Shown piece after piece: positions 56,768-64,000 of a stretch of 64,000 nucleotides of DNA (position 1 is the stretch's first letter; each line of letters starts with the position of its first letter). Origin of the DNA: JBFXCK01 sp050182275. Its GTDB lineage: Bacteria; Pseudomonadota; Alphaproteobacteria; SHNJ01. The position numbers were made by a program, and so were the translations under genes. Below the pieces are notes generated by a model that saw only the letters and a program-made list of their open reading frames with translations, made no database searches and had not been told where the DNA came from. The stretch is taken from positions 62,001-126,000 of the forward strand of contig JBFXCK010000001.1 of the NCBI GenBank assembly GCA_050182275.1, read 5' to 3'.

Positions 56768-57163
56768 ATGTACAGCAAAATCACCCGCGCCATTAAAATT
56801 TCGGTCGAGCCGGAATTTTTACCCCAAGAATCAAACCCGGCCGAGGATAAATATCTATGGGCCTATTATATCCGCATCGAGAATCAGGGGGCCGAAACCG
56901 TGCAATTGCGCAACCGCCATTGGCGCATTACCGATTCAAAAGGCCAAACACAAGAAGTGCGCGGCGCTGGCGTGGTTGGGGAAGAGCCGGTATTGGCGCC
57001 GGGCGGTGTATTTGAATATAACAGCTTCACTCCGCTTAATACGCCCTCCGGCATTATGCTGGGCAGTTATGAAATGGAACGCCTGGAGAGCGGCGAGCGT
57101 TTTGAGGTCGAGGTTCCGGCCTTTTCGCTGGACAGCCCCTATCAGAAAGAGCGGGCGAATTAG
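56768..57163 (+). CDS. apaG: ApaG protein
   Basis: ApaG family beta-sandwich protein linked to Co2+/Mg2+ homeostasis and Ap4A-related functions. The pattern ITRAIKISVEPEFLPQES, YLWAYYIRIENQGAETVQLRNRHWRITDSKGQTQEVRGAGVVGEEPVLAPGGVFEYNSFTPLNTPSGIMLGSYEM is clear. The length of 131 is normal. The ATG has no strong ribosome site. It converges with the next lipoprotein gene, 3 bases between stops. Confidence 0.95.
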   Translation: MYSKITRAIKISVEPEFLPQESNPAEDKYLWAYYIRIENQGAETVQLRNRHWRITDSKGQTQEVRGAGVVGEEPVLAPGGVFEYNSFTPLNTPSGIMLGSYEMERLESGERFEVEVPAFSLDSPYQKERAN

Positions 57164-57166
57164 AAA

Positions 57167-57754
57167 TTAGCGCAAATAATCGCTTAAATAGCGGTTGATT
57201 TGGCGCATCATTTCATTATCCAAATCGTAAATCATATTTTCCACCAGCATAAAATCGATTTGGTTGACCGCAGCCGGGCTTAAAGATTCGGCGATGGGCC
57301 GTTCACGCGCTACCTCGGCCTTAATGAAGGAGACAACGTCCTCGTTTGCTTTTTCAATATCCAGGCGCACGCGCATTTTGCCAAGATGTTTGGCGATCGC
57401 TTGATCTTGCCACAGGCGCGGCAAGCCGGTTTGACGCGGCAATTGCTGCTCAACCACGCTGGCCTGTTCGATCCGTAAGGTTGCGTAATAATAACCGCCA
57501 GCGGCGGCAAAACGCTTTTCCGCCCAGCGTTGAATCACTTCCGAAGGCGAGGGGGAAAGGCGCTGTTCAAGGTAGGGAGCTTGATTGCTGGGTATAAAGG
57601 CATCGACAATCCGGATTTCTTTAACCGCCAGCCGGACCGGTTCTAAATGATTGAAAGATAAATCGACTTTCCGTTCCATCGGCGCGCTGGCGCAAGCGGC
57701 GGTAAGAAATAACGCAGCCATCAGCAAAAAGCGGGGAAATAAAATCAGGCGCAT
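57167..57754 (-). CDS. Unknown lipoprotein
   Basis: A 195-residue lipoprotein, lipobox TAAC (Cys21). The mature part, predicted mixed alpha/beta, has a conserved-looking VRLAVKEIRIVDAF start and a RWAEKRFAAAGG segment. I do not recognise it securely; such proteins occur in alphaproteobacterial outer membranes. It lies just upstream of hslO on the other side of a 36-base gap. Confidence 0.7.
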   Translation of the reverse strand: MRLILFPRFLLMAALFLTAACASAPMERKVDLSFNHLEPVRLAVKEIRIVDAFIPSNQAPYLEQRLSPSPSEVIQRWAEKRFAAAGGYYYATLRIEQASVVEQQLPRQTGLPRLWQDQAIAKHLGKMRVRLDIEKANEDVVSFIKAEVARERPIAESLSPAAVNQIDFMLVENMIYDLDNEMMRQINRYLSDYLR

Positions 57755-57790
57755 TTGTTTTCTCCTTCTGGGGCTGAGGTTGGTAATAGC

Positions 57791-58684
57791 CTACTCGGAA
57801 AAATCTTCGGCGGTGAATATCTCTTTTCGGCTACAAAACTCACATTTCACATCGATAATGCCGTCAACCGTTAATTCCTGGCGTTCGCCCCGCGCCAGGC
57901 TTTCCAGGAAATTATGCATCCGTTCCCTGGAACAGCGGCATTTATCTATTAAATCCTTTGGCGTGAAAAGACGCAAGCCCTCTTCATGAAATAAACGGTA
58001 GAGCAATTTGGTGGCCGGAAGGTCGGGATCGGTTAGTTCTTCGGCAGTGACGCTGCTGAAAAGAGCCAAGGCGGTTTCCCAATTATTTTGATATTCCGCC
58101 TCATCCTCGAATTCTTCCTTGGGCAAATGCTGCAATAGTAAAAGGCCGGCGCGCCATTCATTGCCGACTTTGCGGGCCGCGACCTTCACGGGCGTGTCGA
58201 TTTGCTCGGATTGTTTGAAATAATGCCCAACGCTTTCCGCTAGATTTTCCCCCTCCAGCGCCACAATCCCTTGATAGCGGTCAACTTCCGGCCCCTGGTC
58301 GATGGTAAAGGCCAAATAACCTTTGCCGAAAATTTGCGGCACCGTCAGTTTTTTACCCTTATTGTTCTTGATCAGCGCCTCGATCTTGGCTTGGGTGAAT
58401 TGGCTATAGCCGCGCAAATGGCCGGTATCGGTCATATCGGCGACAATTAGGGGCAAAGCGCCATCCCCTTGAATTTGCAGGCTAAAAATGCCACTGAATT
58501 TCAGCACATTGGCAAGGCCCGCATTCAGTGCAATACTTTCCGCCAATAGATTCGCGACCAAATCGGGATAGGCATGACGGGCAATAATGCTGTTTAAGGT
58601 CGATCCCAAACGCACCAAACGCCCCCGGATGCGGGAGCTTTCAATTTGAAAGGCAAGTACGATATTATCGGTTGATTGTTCCAT
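57791..58684 (-). CDS. hslO: Redox-regulated chaperone Hsp33
   Basis: Holdase chaperone switched on by oxidation. The C-terminal zinc switch is seen as CRC (CxC) and CEFC (CxxC), 27 residues apart, near the end. The N-terminal core (FQIESSRIRGRLVRLGSTLNSIIARHAYPDLVANLLAES) is typical. I start it at 58684 (MEQSTDNIV), 297 residues; a longer frame gives a non-conserved extension. Its start codon overlaps that of recX on the opposite strand. Confidence 0.93.
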   Translation of the reverse strand: MEQSTDNIVLAFQIESSRIRGRLVRLGSTLNSIIARHAYPDLVANLLAESIALNAGLANVLKFSGIFSLQIQGDGALPLIVADMTDTGHLRGYSQFTQAKIEALIKNNKGKKLTVPQIFGKGYLAFTIDQGPEVDRYQGIVALEGENLAESVGHYFKQSEQIDTPVKVAARKVGNEWRAGLLLLQHLPKEEFEDEAEYQNNWETALALFSSVTAEELTDPDLPATKLLYRLFHEEGLRLFTPKDLIDKCRCSRERMHNFLESLARGERQELTVDGIIDVKCEFCSRKEIFTAEDFSE

Positions 58685-59249
58685 GACGAAGCTTCGCACC
58701 TTGCCCGAAAATTCGAAATCCGCCAAGCCAAAAATAAGGAAGGCGCGCAAAATCACGCCCGATTATTTGCACAATGCTTCGTTGTATTATCTGGGGCGTT
58801 TTTCCGCTTCAACCGGCTCTTTGCGTCGCGTGCTGATACGCAGGGTTGATAAGGCGGTGAAGGAAGGCATTAGTGAACGCGAATCGGCAATTAAAATGGT
58901 GGAAGACTTATTGGCGCAATTTAACCGCGCTGGCTTATTGAATGATAAATTATATGCGCAAGGCCTAACACGTTCGTTACGGCGCAAGGGGGCCAGTAAA
59001 AAACAAATCCAAGCCAAGCTATACCAAAAACAAATTGACCGAAATCTCATCCGTGCTTCATTAGAAACGGAAGAAGGCAGGGATGAATTATCAGCGGCCA
59101 AGAAATTGGCGCAGAAACGGAAATGGGGGCCTTACCGCGGCCGAAGCGATCAAGAGGCCGATCGCAAAGATTTGGCAAGATTGGCGAGAGCCGGGTTTTC
59201 TTATGATATTTGCCGCCAAATTATTTCATTGAAAGAGGATGATGCATGA
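58683..59249 (+). CDS. recX: RecX-family regulatory protein
   Basis: A 188-residue protein with three-helix RecX repeats: [81 protein letters not shown] and the last repeat ending [14 protein letters not shown]. RecX inhibits RecA filament growth. No recA is nearby. Its first residues are Lys/Arg-rich and non-conserved, so a later start is possible. Its stop overlaps the acs ATG by 4 bases. Confidence 0.88.
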   Translation: MTKLRTLPENSKSAKPKIRKARKITPDYLHNASLYYLGRFSASTGSLRRVLIRRVDKAVKEGISERESAIKMVEDLLAQFNRAGLLNDKLYAQGLTRSLRRKGASKKQIQAKLYQKQIDRNLIRASLETEEGRDELSAAKKLAQKRKWGPYRGRSDQEADRKDLARLARAGFSYDICRQIISLKEDDA

Positions 59250-61180
59250 CAACTCACCCTATTAATCCCGCTATTGCAAAACGCGCTCATATCAAGGAAA
59301 GCGATTATCAAAAATTATATGATGAATCCCTCAAACATCCCGAAAAATTTTGGGGCGAGCAAGCCAAGATTTTAGATTGGATCAAGCCCTTCACCAGCGT
59401 CAAAAACACCAGCTTTAAAAAGCCGGTCAAGATTCATTGGTTCATTGGCGGCAAATTGAATGTCAGCGCCAATTGTATCGACCGGCACTTGCCCAAACGC
59501 GCCAAGCAAACCGCGATTATTTGGGAAGGCGATGATCCGAAAGAATCGAAAAAAATCACTTATCAAGAATTACACGATGAAGTGGGCAAGTTCGCCAATG
59601 TTTTGAAAGCCCAGGGCGTTAAAAAAGGCGACCGGGTGGCGGTTTATTTGCCGATGATCTTGGAAGGCGCTTATGCCATGCTGGCTTGCGCCCGCATTGG
59701 CGCGGTGCATTCGGTGGTGTTCGGCGGCTTTTCGCCGGAAGCTTTGGCCGGGCGGATTCAAGATTGCGGCGCTAAAATCCTTATCACCGCCGATGAGTCT
59801 TTGCGCGGCGGCAAAGCCGTGCCGCTCAAAGCCAATGCCGATCGGGCGCTGAAACAATGCCCTGATGTCAAAACTTTACTGGTGGTAAGGCGCACCGGCG
59901 GCAAAATCGATTGGGAAAAGGGCCGCGATGTTTGGTATCATGAAGCGGCGGCGAAGGCCGATAAAAAATGCGCGCCGGAAGAAATGAATGCCGAAGACCC
60001 GTTATTTATTCTTTATACTTCTGGTTCCACCGGAAAACCGAAGGGGATTTTGCATAATGGCGGCGGCTATTTAATGTATGCCGCTTACACGCATAAAATA
60101 GTTTTCGATTATCAGGAGGGCGATATTTATTGGTGCACCGCCGATATCGGCTGGATCACCGGCCATAGTTATTTAATTTACGGCCCGCTCGCCAATGGCG
60201 CTACGATCGTGATGTTTGAAGGCGTTCCCAATTATCCCGATCATTCCCGTTTTTGGCAGGTGGTTGATAAACATAAGGTCAATATTTTCTATACCGCGCC
60301 TACCGCCATCCGGGCGCTTCGGCGCGAAGGCGATGAATGGGTTACAAAAACCTCGCGCAAATCGTTGCACATTCTGGGCAGTGTCGGTGAACCAATAAAC
60401 CCCGAAGCCTGGGAATGGTATTATAATGTGGTGGGCGAAGGGCGCTGCCCGGTTGCCGATACATGGTGGCAAACCGAAACCGGCGGCGTTTTAATCAGCC
60501 CCTTGCCGGGCGCAACGCCTTTGAAGGCTGGCTCGGCAACCAAGCCCTTATTCGGCATTAAGCCCGCCATCCTTGATGCGGCGGGCAAAGAAATCTCCGG
60601 CGAAGGCGAAGGAAATTTATGCATCGCCGATTCTTGGCCGGGCCAGGCCAGCACCATTTACGGCGACCATGACCGGTTCGAGGAAGTTTATTTCACCACC
60701 TATCCCGGCTATTATTTCACCGGCGATGGCGCGCGCCGCGATCAAGACGGCTATTATTGGATCACGGGCCGCGCCGATGATGTTATCAAAATCTCCGGCC
60801 ACCGCTTGGGGACGGCGGAAATTGAAAGCGCATTGATTACCCATCAGGCGGTCGCCGAGGCGGCGGTGGTTGGTTATCCGCATCAAATTAAAGGCCAGGG
60901 CATTTATGCCTATGTGATTTTAAAGGCCGGGCAAACCGGTACCGAGGAATTGAAAAAAGCCTTGATTACGCAGGTGCGCCAGCAAATCGGCCCGATCGCC
61001 AGCCCCGATTTCATTCAATTAACGCCGGGCCTGCCCAAAACCAGGTCGGGCAAAATCATGCGAAGAATTTTACGTAAAATCGCCGCCAATGAATTGAACG
61101 ATTTGGGCGATACTTCGACCTTGGCTGATCCGGGCGTAGTTGATCAATTAATTCAAAGCCGCTTGAACAGGGCTGCCTGA
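59246..61180 (+). CDS. acs: Acetyl-CoA synthetase
   Basis: AMP-forming acetate-CoA ligase of 644 residues. Motifs: [19 protein letters not shown] (AMP-binding P-loop), TWWQTETGG with the Trp that limits the acyl pocket to acetate, [39 protein letters not shown], and [11 protein letters not shown] with the regulatory lysine. The Trp favours Acs over PrpE. It is coupled to recX. Its 3' end overlaps the convergent nuclease gene by 33 bases. Confidence 0.96.
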   Translation: MTTHPINPAIAKRAHIKESDYQKLYDESLKHPEKFWGEQAKILDWIKPFTSVKNTSFKKPVKIHWFIGGKLNVSANCIDRHLPKRAKQTAIIWEGDDPKESKKITYQELHDEVGKFANVLKAQGVKKGDRVAVYLPMILEGAYAMLACARIGAVHSVVFGGFSPEALAGRIQDCGAKILITADESLRGGKAVPLKANADRALKQCPDVKTLLVVRRTGGKIDWEKGRDVWYHEAAAKADKKCAPEEMNAEDPLFILYTSGSTGKPKGILHNGGGYLMYAAYTHKIVFDYQEGDIYWCTADIGWITGHSYLIYGPLANGATIVMFEGVPNYPDHSRFWQVVDKHKVNIFYTAPTAIRALRREGDEWVTKTSRKSLHILGSVGEPINPEAWEWYYNVVGEGRCPVADTWWQTETGGVLISPLPGATPLKAGSATKPLFGIKPAILDAAGKEISGEGEGNLCIADSWPGQASTIYGDHDRFEEVYFTTYPGYYFTGDGARRDQDGYYWITGRADDVIKISGHRLGTAEIESALITHQAVAEAAVVGYPHQIKGQGIYAYVILKAGQTGTEELKKALITQVRQQIGPIASPDFIQLTPGLPKTRSGKIMRRILRKIAANELNDLGDTSTLADPGVVDQLIQSRLNRAA

Positions 61181-61609
61181 GGGGCACCAAGGCTGGCGCG
61201 CCTTGCCTTGGTAATGGCGCACCAACCCCTTATCTTGCATAATTTTGGCGATATTGCCGCTTGCCGCTGTTACATCGGCGCCGATGCGCCCGCCATATTT
61301 ATCGGTGCGGATATTGATCAATTGAATTTCCTGGCCATCAACCAACCCTGCCAAAGTTGTCTTGGCAAGTTCGGCCCGCTCAATTTCATAAGCGCAACGG
61401 CCCTTCATTTCCGGCGCGTCGATATTGCTGATGCGCACGATGGTTTCAATTTCCTGGCCCAGCCATATCTTGGCTTTAACCTTTAGGGTATCGCCGTCAA
61501 TCACGCCGATCACTTTGGCCGGCACCGGGCCCGGCAAATAATCGCGCGCCTGGGCCGGGAAAGCCGCGCCCATCACCGCCAGACCAAGAAAAAAAAGAAA
61601 TGCGCGCAT
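61148..61609 (-). CDS. Exported SNase-like (thermonuclease) nuclease
   Basis: A 153-residue protein with signal peptide (residues 1-21, FPAQARA-type cleavage) and the staphylococcal nuclease fold: [14 protein letters not shown] (Asp38, Asp40), [18 protein letters not shown] (Arg59, Asp64, Glu67) and [11 protein letters not shown] with the second Arg. The main catalytic residues appear to be kept, so a secreted Ca-dependent nuclease is likely. Its tail lies over the end of acs on the opposite strand. Confidence 0.9.
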   Translation of the reverse strand: MRAFLFFLGLAVMGAAFPAQARDYLPGPVPAKVIGVIDGDTLKVKAKIWLGQEIETIVRISNIDAPEMKGRCAYEIERAELAKTTLAGLVDGQEIQLINIRTDKYGGRIGADVTAASGNIAKIMQDKGLVRHYQGKARQPWCPSGSPVQAALN

Positions 61610-61707
61610 ACTGGCCTCTCAACCTTTAGTTGTAAGTTCCTTTTCCCAGTATGACAAGAACGCGTTAAGAACGGCTTAAAGACAAAAGTATAAGAAAATA
61701 TCACTAC

Positions 61708-61788
61708 CGTCATTCCCGCGTAGGCGGGAATCCATAGTTCAAATAGCAGAGCATCGGCCCAATGGATCCCCGCTTTCGCGGGGATGAC
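61708..61788. repeat. Intergenic paired-hairpin repeat (dRS3-like family), copy 3
   Basis: Left half CGTCATTCCCGCGTAGG with CGGGAAT, right half AATGGATCCCCGC with GCGGGGATGAC, separated by about 25 bases. Same design as 11379-11450 and 54478-54548. A further single hairpin CCCCGT / ACGGGG at 62013-62028 may be a remnant of the same family. Confidence 0.85.
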
Positions 61789-61815
61789 AAAAAAGAGAGC
61801 GGTAAAAAATAAGAT

Positions 61816-61947
61816 TTAAAAATCGCTGCAGCGGCCGTTCACTTCCCAATCCCGATAGCGGGTCGGCTCCGGCCCTTTGGGGCCGCCAATTTCTTGGGGA
61901 GGTTCGGGTTTGGTCTCTTTTTTAGGTTCAGGCGGTTTTGGCTGCAT
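61816..61947 (-). CDS. SDHAF4/DUF1674 succinate dehydrogenase assembly factor
   Basis: A 43-residue protein, MQPKPPEPKKETKPEPPQ... ending EIGGPKGPEPTRYRDW...NGRCSDF. The C-terminal block GGPKGPEPTRYxDWExxGRCSDF is the diagnostic DUF1674/SDHAF4 motif; the eukaryotic homologue binds free flavinylated SdhA and shields it before it joins SdhB. The N-terminus is Pro/Lys/Glu-rich, low complexity. It lies between the nuclease and rpe genes, unlinked to sdhAB at the start of the window. Confidence 0.88.
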   Translation of the reverse strand: MQPKPPEPKKETKPEPPQEIGGPKGPEPTRYRDWEVNGRCSDF

Positions 61948-62075
61948 GGGGTTGAGGATACAATATTCATTTATCAAAGCAAGCGTTGATAAATATGCCA
62001 GATTCGTCTTATCCCCGTGCCTACGGGGGAATGCTATGCCTTGGCATTAACCCTAGAAATTGATAGCTTGGCGCC

Positions 62076-62750
62076 ATGCTGGATAAATCAAAAACCTTAA
62101 CCATTAAAATAGCGCCCTCGCTGCTTTCCGCCGACTTCGCCAAGTTGGGCGAAGAAATCAAAGCGGTTGATCAGGCAGGCGCCGATTATTTGCATCTGGA
62201 TATTATGGACGGGCATTTTGTGCCGAATTTAACTTTCGGCCCGCCGGTGATTAAGGCCTTGCGCCCGCACAGCAAAAAACCCTTTGATGTGCATTTAATG
62301 ATTGCGCCGGTTGATGGGTTAATTCCCGAATTTGCCGCCGCCGGCGCCGATATTATCACCATTCATCCCGAAGCGGGCCCGCATTTGCACCGTTCAATTC
62401 AATTAATCAAATCGCTCGGCAAAAAAGCCGGTGTGGCGTTAAATCCGGCCACACCCATTGCAACGGTCGAGCATATTTTGCCGGATATTGATTTGGTTTT
62501 GGTCATGACGGTTAATCCCGGTTTCGGCGGGCAGAAATTTATTCCGGGCCAATTGCAAAAAATCGCGATTTTACGGCAAATGATTAATCAGTTGGGTAAA
62601 CCAATCGATTTGGAAGTTGATGGCGGCATTAATGAGGCGACGGCCAAGGATGTCATCGCCGCCGGCGCCGATGTGCTGGTTGCGGGCACCGCGACTTTTC
62701 AGGGCGGGGTCAAAGCTTACGCCAAAAATATCAAAACTTTACGCGGATAA
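62076..62750 (+). CDS. rpe: Ribulose-phosphate 3-epimerase
   Basis: Interconverts ribulose-5-P and xylulose-5-P. TIM-barrel pattern: [65 protein letters not shown], and [30 protein letters not shown]. The metal-binding His and Asp residues (HLD, MDGH, VDGG) are present. The length of 224 is normal. The next gene starts 4 bases after its stop. Confidence 0.96.
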   Translation: MLDKSKTLTIKIAPSLLSADFAKLGEEIKAVDQAGADYLHLDIMDGHFVPNLTFGPPVIKALRPHSKKPFDVHLMIAPVDGLIPEFAAAGADIITIHPEAGPHLHRSIQLIKSLGKKAGVALNPATPIATVEHILPDIDLVLVMTVNPGFGGQKFIPGQLQKIAILRQMINQLGKPIDLEVDGGINEATAKDVIAAGADVLVAGTATFQGGVKAYAKNIKTLRG

Positions 62751-62753
62751 AAT

Positions 62754-64000
62754 ATGGTCGCGAGCATGGCCAACCTTTCGCCGATAATTTCCGCCCCCCG
62801 GCGGAATTGGCAGCGGCATTGGCAAAAATTGCTTTGCGCTACCCGGCTTTATAATTGCCGCCTTCAAGCCGATATTCCCGAATATCTCCGCTTTATGCCG
62901 CGCCATCCCTGGCCGGGGGCGATTTCCCAAGGCCAGGCTTTGCTGGTTGATGAACTAACCTTGAACGGCAAAACCTATGCTTTATCGCCGGCTGATTGGC
63001 CAAGCGGTGAAAATATTGGGGCGGTTGCTTTAAATGAATGGCACCGTTTCGGCTTTTTGCGCGATTTGCACGCGCATGGCGGCCAGGCGGCGCGGAATTT
63101 GGCGCGCGATTCGATTAAAAATTGGCTGAAATCTTATCCGCGCTGGCACACGCAATTCTGGCAGCCGGAAATGACCGCCGACCGCGTGGTCGCCTGGCTT
63201 ACCCACTTCGCTTTTTTCGGCGCCAGTGCCGATGATGGCTTCCGGCAGGAATTTTTTAAATCGCTTTCCCGGCAATTGCGGCACATTGAATTAAGTTTGG
63301 CGCAAGAAAATCATTTGCTGCCGCGCCTTAAAATGATCAAGGCGCTTTTGCACGCAGCACTTTCTTTGCCGGAAAGCTATATCAATATCGAAGCGGTTTT
63401 GGCCGATGCGAAAGATATTTTGGCGTCATTGGTGCTGGCCGATGGCAGTTGCCGCGGCTTGAATCCCAGTTTGCAATTAACCGCGCTGCAAGATTGCTTG
63501 GAAATGCGCCATGTTTTAATCAGCGCCAATTGCGCGGTGCCCGAAGAATTAAGCAAGTCGATCGCCCTGTTGGGCCGCGCGCTTCGCGCCATGCGGCACG
63601 GCGATGGCGGCTTGACTTTGTTGCGCGGCGCCTATGAAGAGCGCGCCGAATTTATCGACCTCTTGCTGCAATTCGCCAATGCCAAGGGCCGTGCGCCCGA
63701 TTTTCTGCCTTTCGCCGGATTGCAGCGCATCACCGCGCAGCGCAGCTTGTTGTTAGTCGATGAAAGCGAAACTTCGACCCAGCCCTTAGCCTTTGAATTC
63801 AGCCATGGCAAGGAGCGCTTGATTGTCTCATGCGGCAATGGGGAAAGCATTTCGGCCAATTGGGCCAATGCCACCAAATTGGCGGCGGCTTCTTCTACCT
63901 TAGAGATTATCGGCGCGGCGCCTTTACGCAGCGATACTTCTTTGCGCATCGATAGTCAGCGTCAAACGGTGGACGGCAATCATTTGTTCGAGGCTTCGCA
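62754..64000 (+). CDS. Heparinase II/III family protein, 3' end cut by window
   Basis: The frame is open from ATG 62754 to the end of the window (415 codons, unfinished). The N-terminal alpha-toroid part is seen (WQKLLCATRLYNCRLQADIPEYLRFMPRHPWPG, WHRFGFLRDLHAHGG, IKNWLKSYPRW), then RHGDGGLTLLRGAYEE and the start of a beta-sandwich (VDGNHLFEAS). Heparinase II/III-like proteins next to rpe are common in alphaproteobacteria and probably act on acidic polysaccharide in the envelope; the substrate is unknown. A second ATG four codons on (62766) is an alternative start. Confidence 0.85.
   Translation, partial: MVASMANLSPIISAPRRNWQRHWQKLLCATRLYNCRLQADIPEYLRFMPRHPWPGAISQGQALLVDELTLNGKTYALSPADWPSGENIGAVALNEWHRFGFLRDLHAHGGQAARNLARDSIKNWLKSYPRWHTQFWQPEMTADRVVAWLTHFAFFGASADDGFRQEFFKSLSRQLRHIELSLAQENHLLPRLKMIKALLHAALSLPESYINIEAVLADAKDILASLVLADGSCRGLNPSLQLTALQDCLEMRHVLISANCAVPEELSKSIALLGRALRAMRHGDGGLTLLRGAYEERAEFIDLLLQFANAKGRAPDFLPFAGLQRITAQRSLLLVDESETSTQPLAFEFSHGKERLIVSCGNGESISANWANATKLAAASSTLEIIGAAPLRSDTSLRIDSQRQTVDGNHLFEAS

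Overview
The window reads as chromosomal DNA of a free-living alphaproteobacterium. The evidence is a sucCD-sucA-sucB-lpdA TCA cluster, an atpHAGDC operon without the F0 genes, PrpD/PrpB/PrpC, Hsp33, a DUF1674/SDHAF4 protein and several DUF families typical of that class. I cannot place it below class level. Base composition looks balanced almost throughout, and many short hairpin repeats lie between the genes. One segment, about 39.4-41.95 kb, is visibly AT-rich with different codon use.

Layout. 1-15.1 kb holds central carbon metabolism on the + strand: sdhA (5' cut), sdhB, zapE, mdh, a small coupled ORF, sucC, sucD, two unknown genes, sucA, sucB, a four-helix membrane protein and lpdA. The unknown ORFs are packed between the enzymes with 1-base stop/start overlaps. 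15.1-18.8 kb (minus) holds an unknown protein, a XerC-type recombinase, a DUF484 protein and a transaldolase-like enzyme. 18.8-27.3 kb (plus) holds priA, an unknown gene, atpHAGDC and a PanD homologue that has lost its self-processing serine. 27.3-28.8 kb holds a ferritin-like protein and an unknown gene. 28.8-37.7 kb is a long minus-strand run: rplU, rpmA, obgE, nadD, rsfS, rlmH, gpmI, an EnvC-like protein, ctpA, a divergent polysaccharide deacetylase and rppH.

37.9-45 kb is the accessory part. It contains a GNAT-like protein, a lipoprotein divergent from a small XRE regulator with a palindromic operator, a Cas2-like small protein, an XRE/ImmA repressor-protease pair, a protein with a winged-helix-like region and a HEPN-type RNxxxH motif, a periplasmic solute-binding lipoprotein, and a lipoprotein hydrolase overlapping a methyltransferase.

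45-64 kb returns to core genes: tRNA-Ser(CGA), a lipoprotein, beta-carbonic anhydrase, isocitrate dehydrogenase, an SSS symporter, DUF3108, nhaA, prpD-prpB-prpC (methylcitrate cycle), tRNA-Gly(CCC), an OmpA-like lipoprotein, apaG, a lipoprotein, hslO head-to-head with recX, acs, a secreted SNase-like nuclease, a 43-residue SDHAF4 homologue, rpe and the start of a heparinase II/III family gene. Together sdhAB, mdh, sucABCD, lpdA, icd, acs and prpDBC indicate an aerobic cell that oxidises acetate- and propionate-type carbon through the TCA and methylcitrate cycles and feeds the ATP synthase.

The observations most worth following are the PanD homologue with a remodelled active site, a hairpin repeat inserted in frame in sucB, a repeat nested inside another repeat beside rpmA, the AT-rich island with Cas2-like, ImmA and HEPN-like genes, and the hslO/recX start codons that share four bases.
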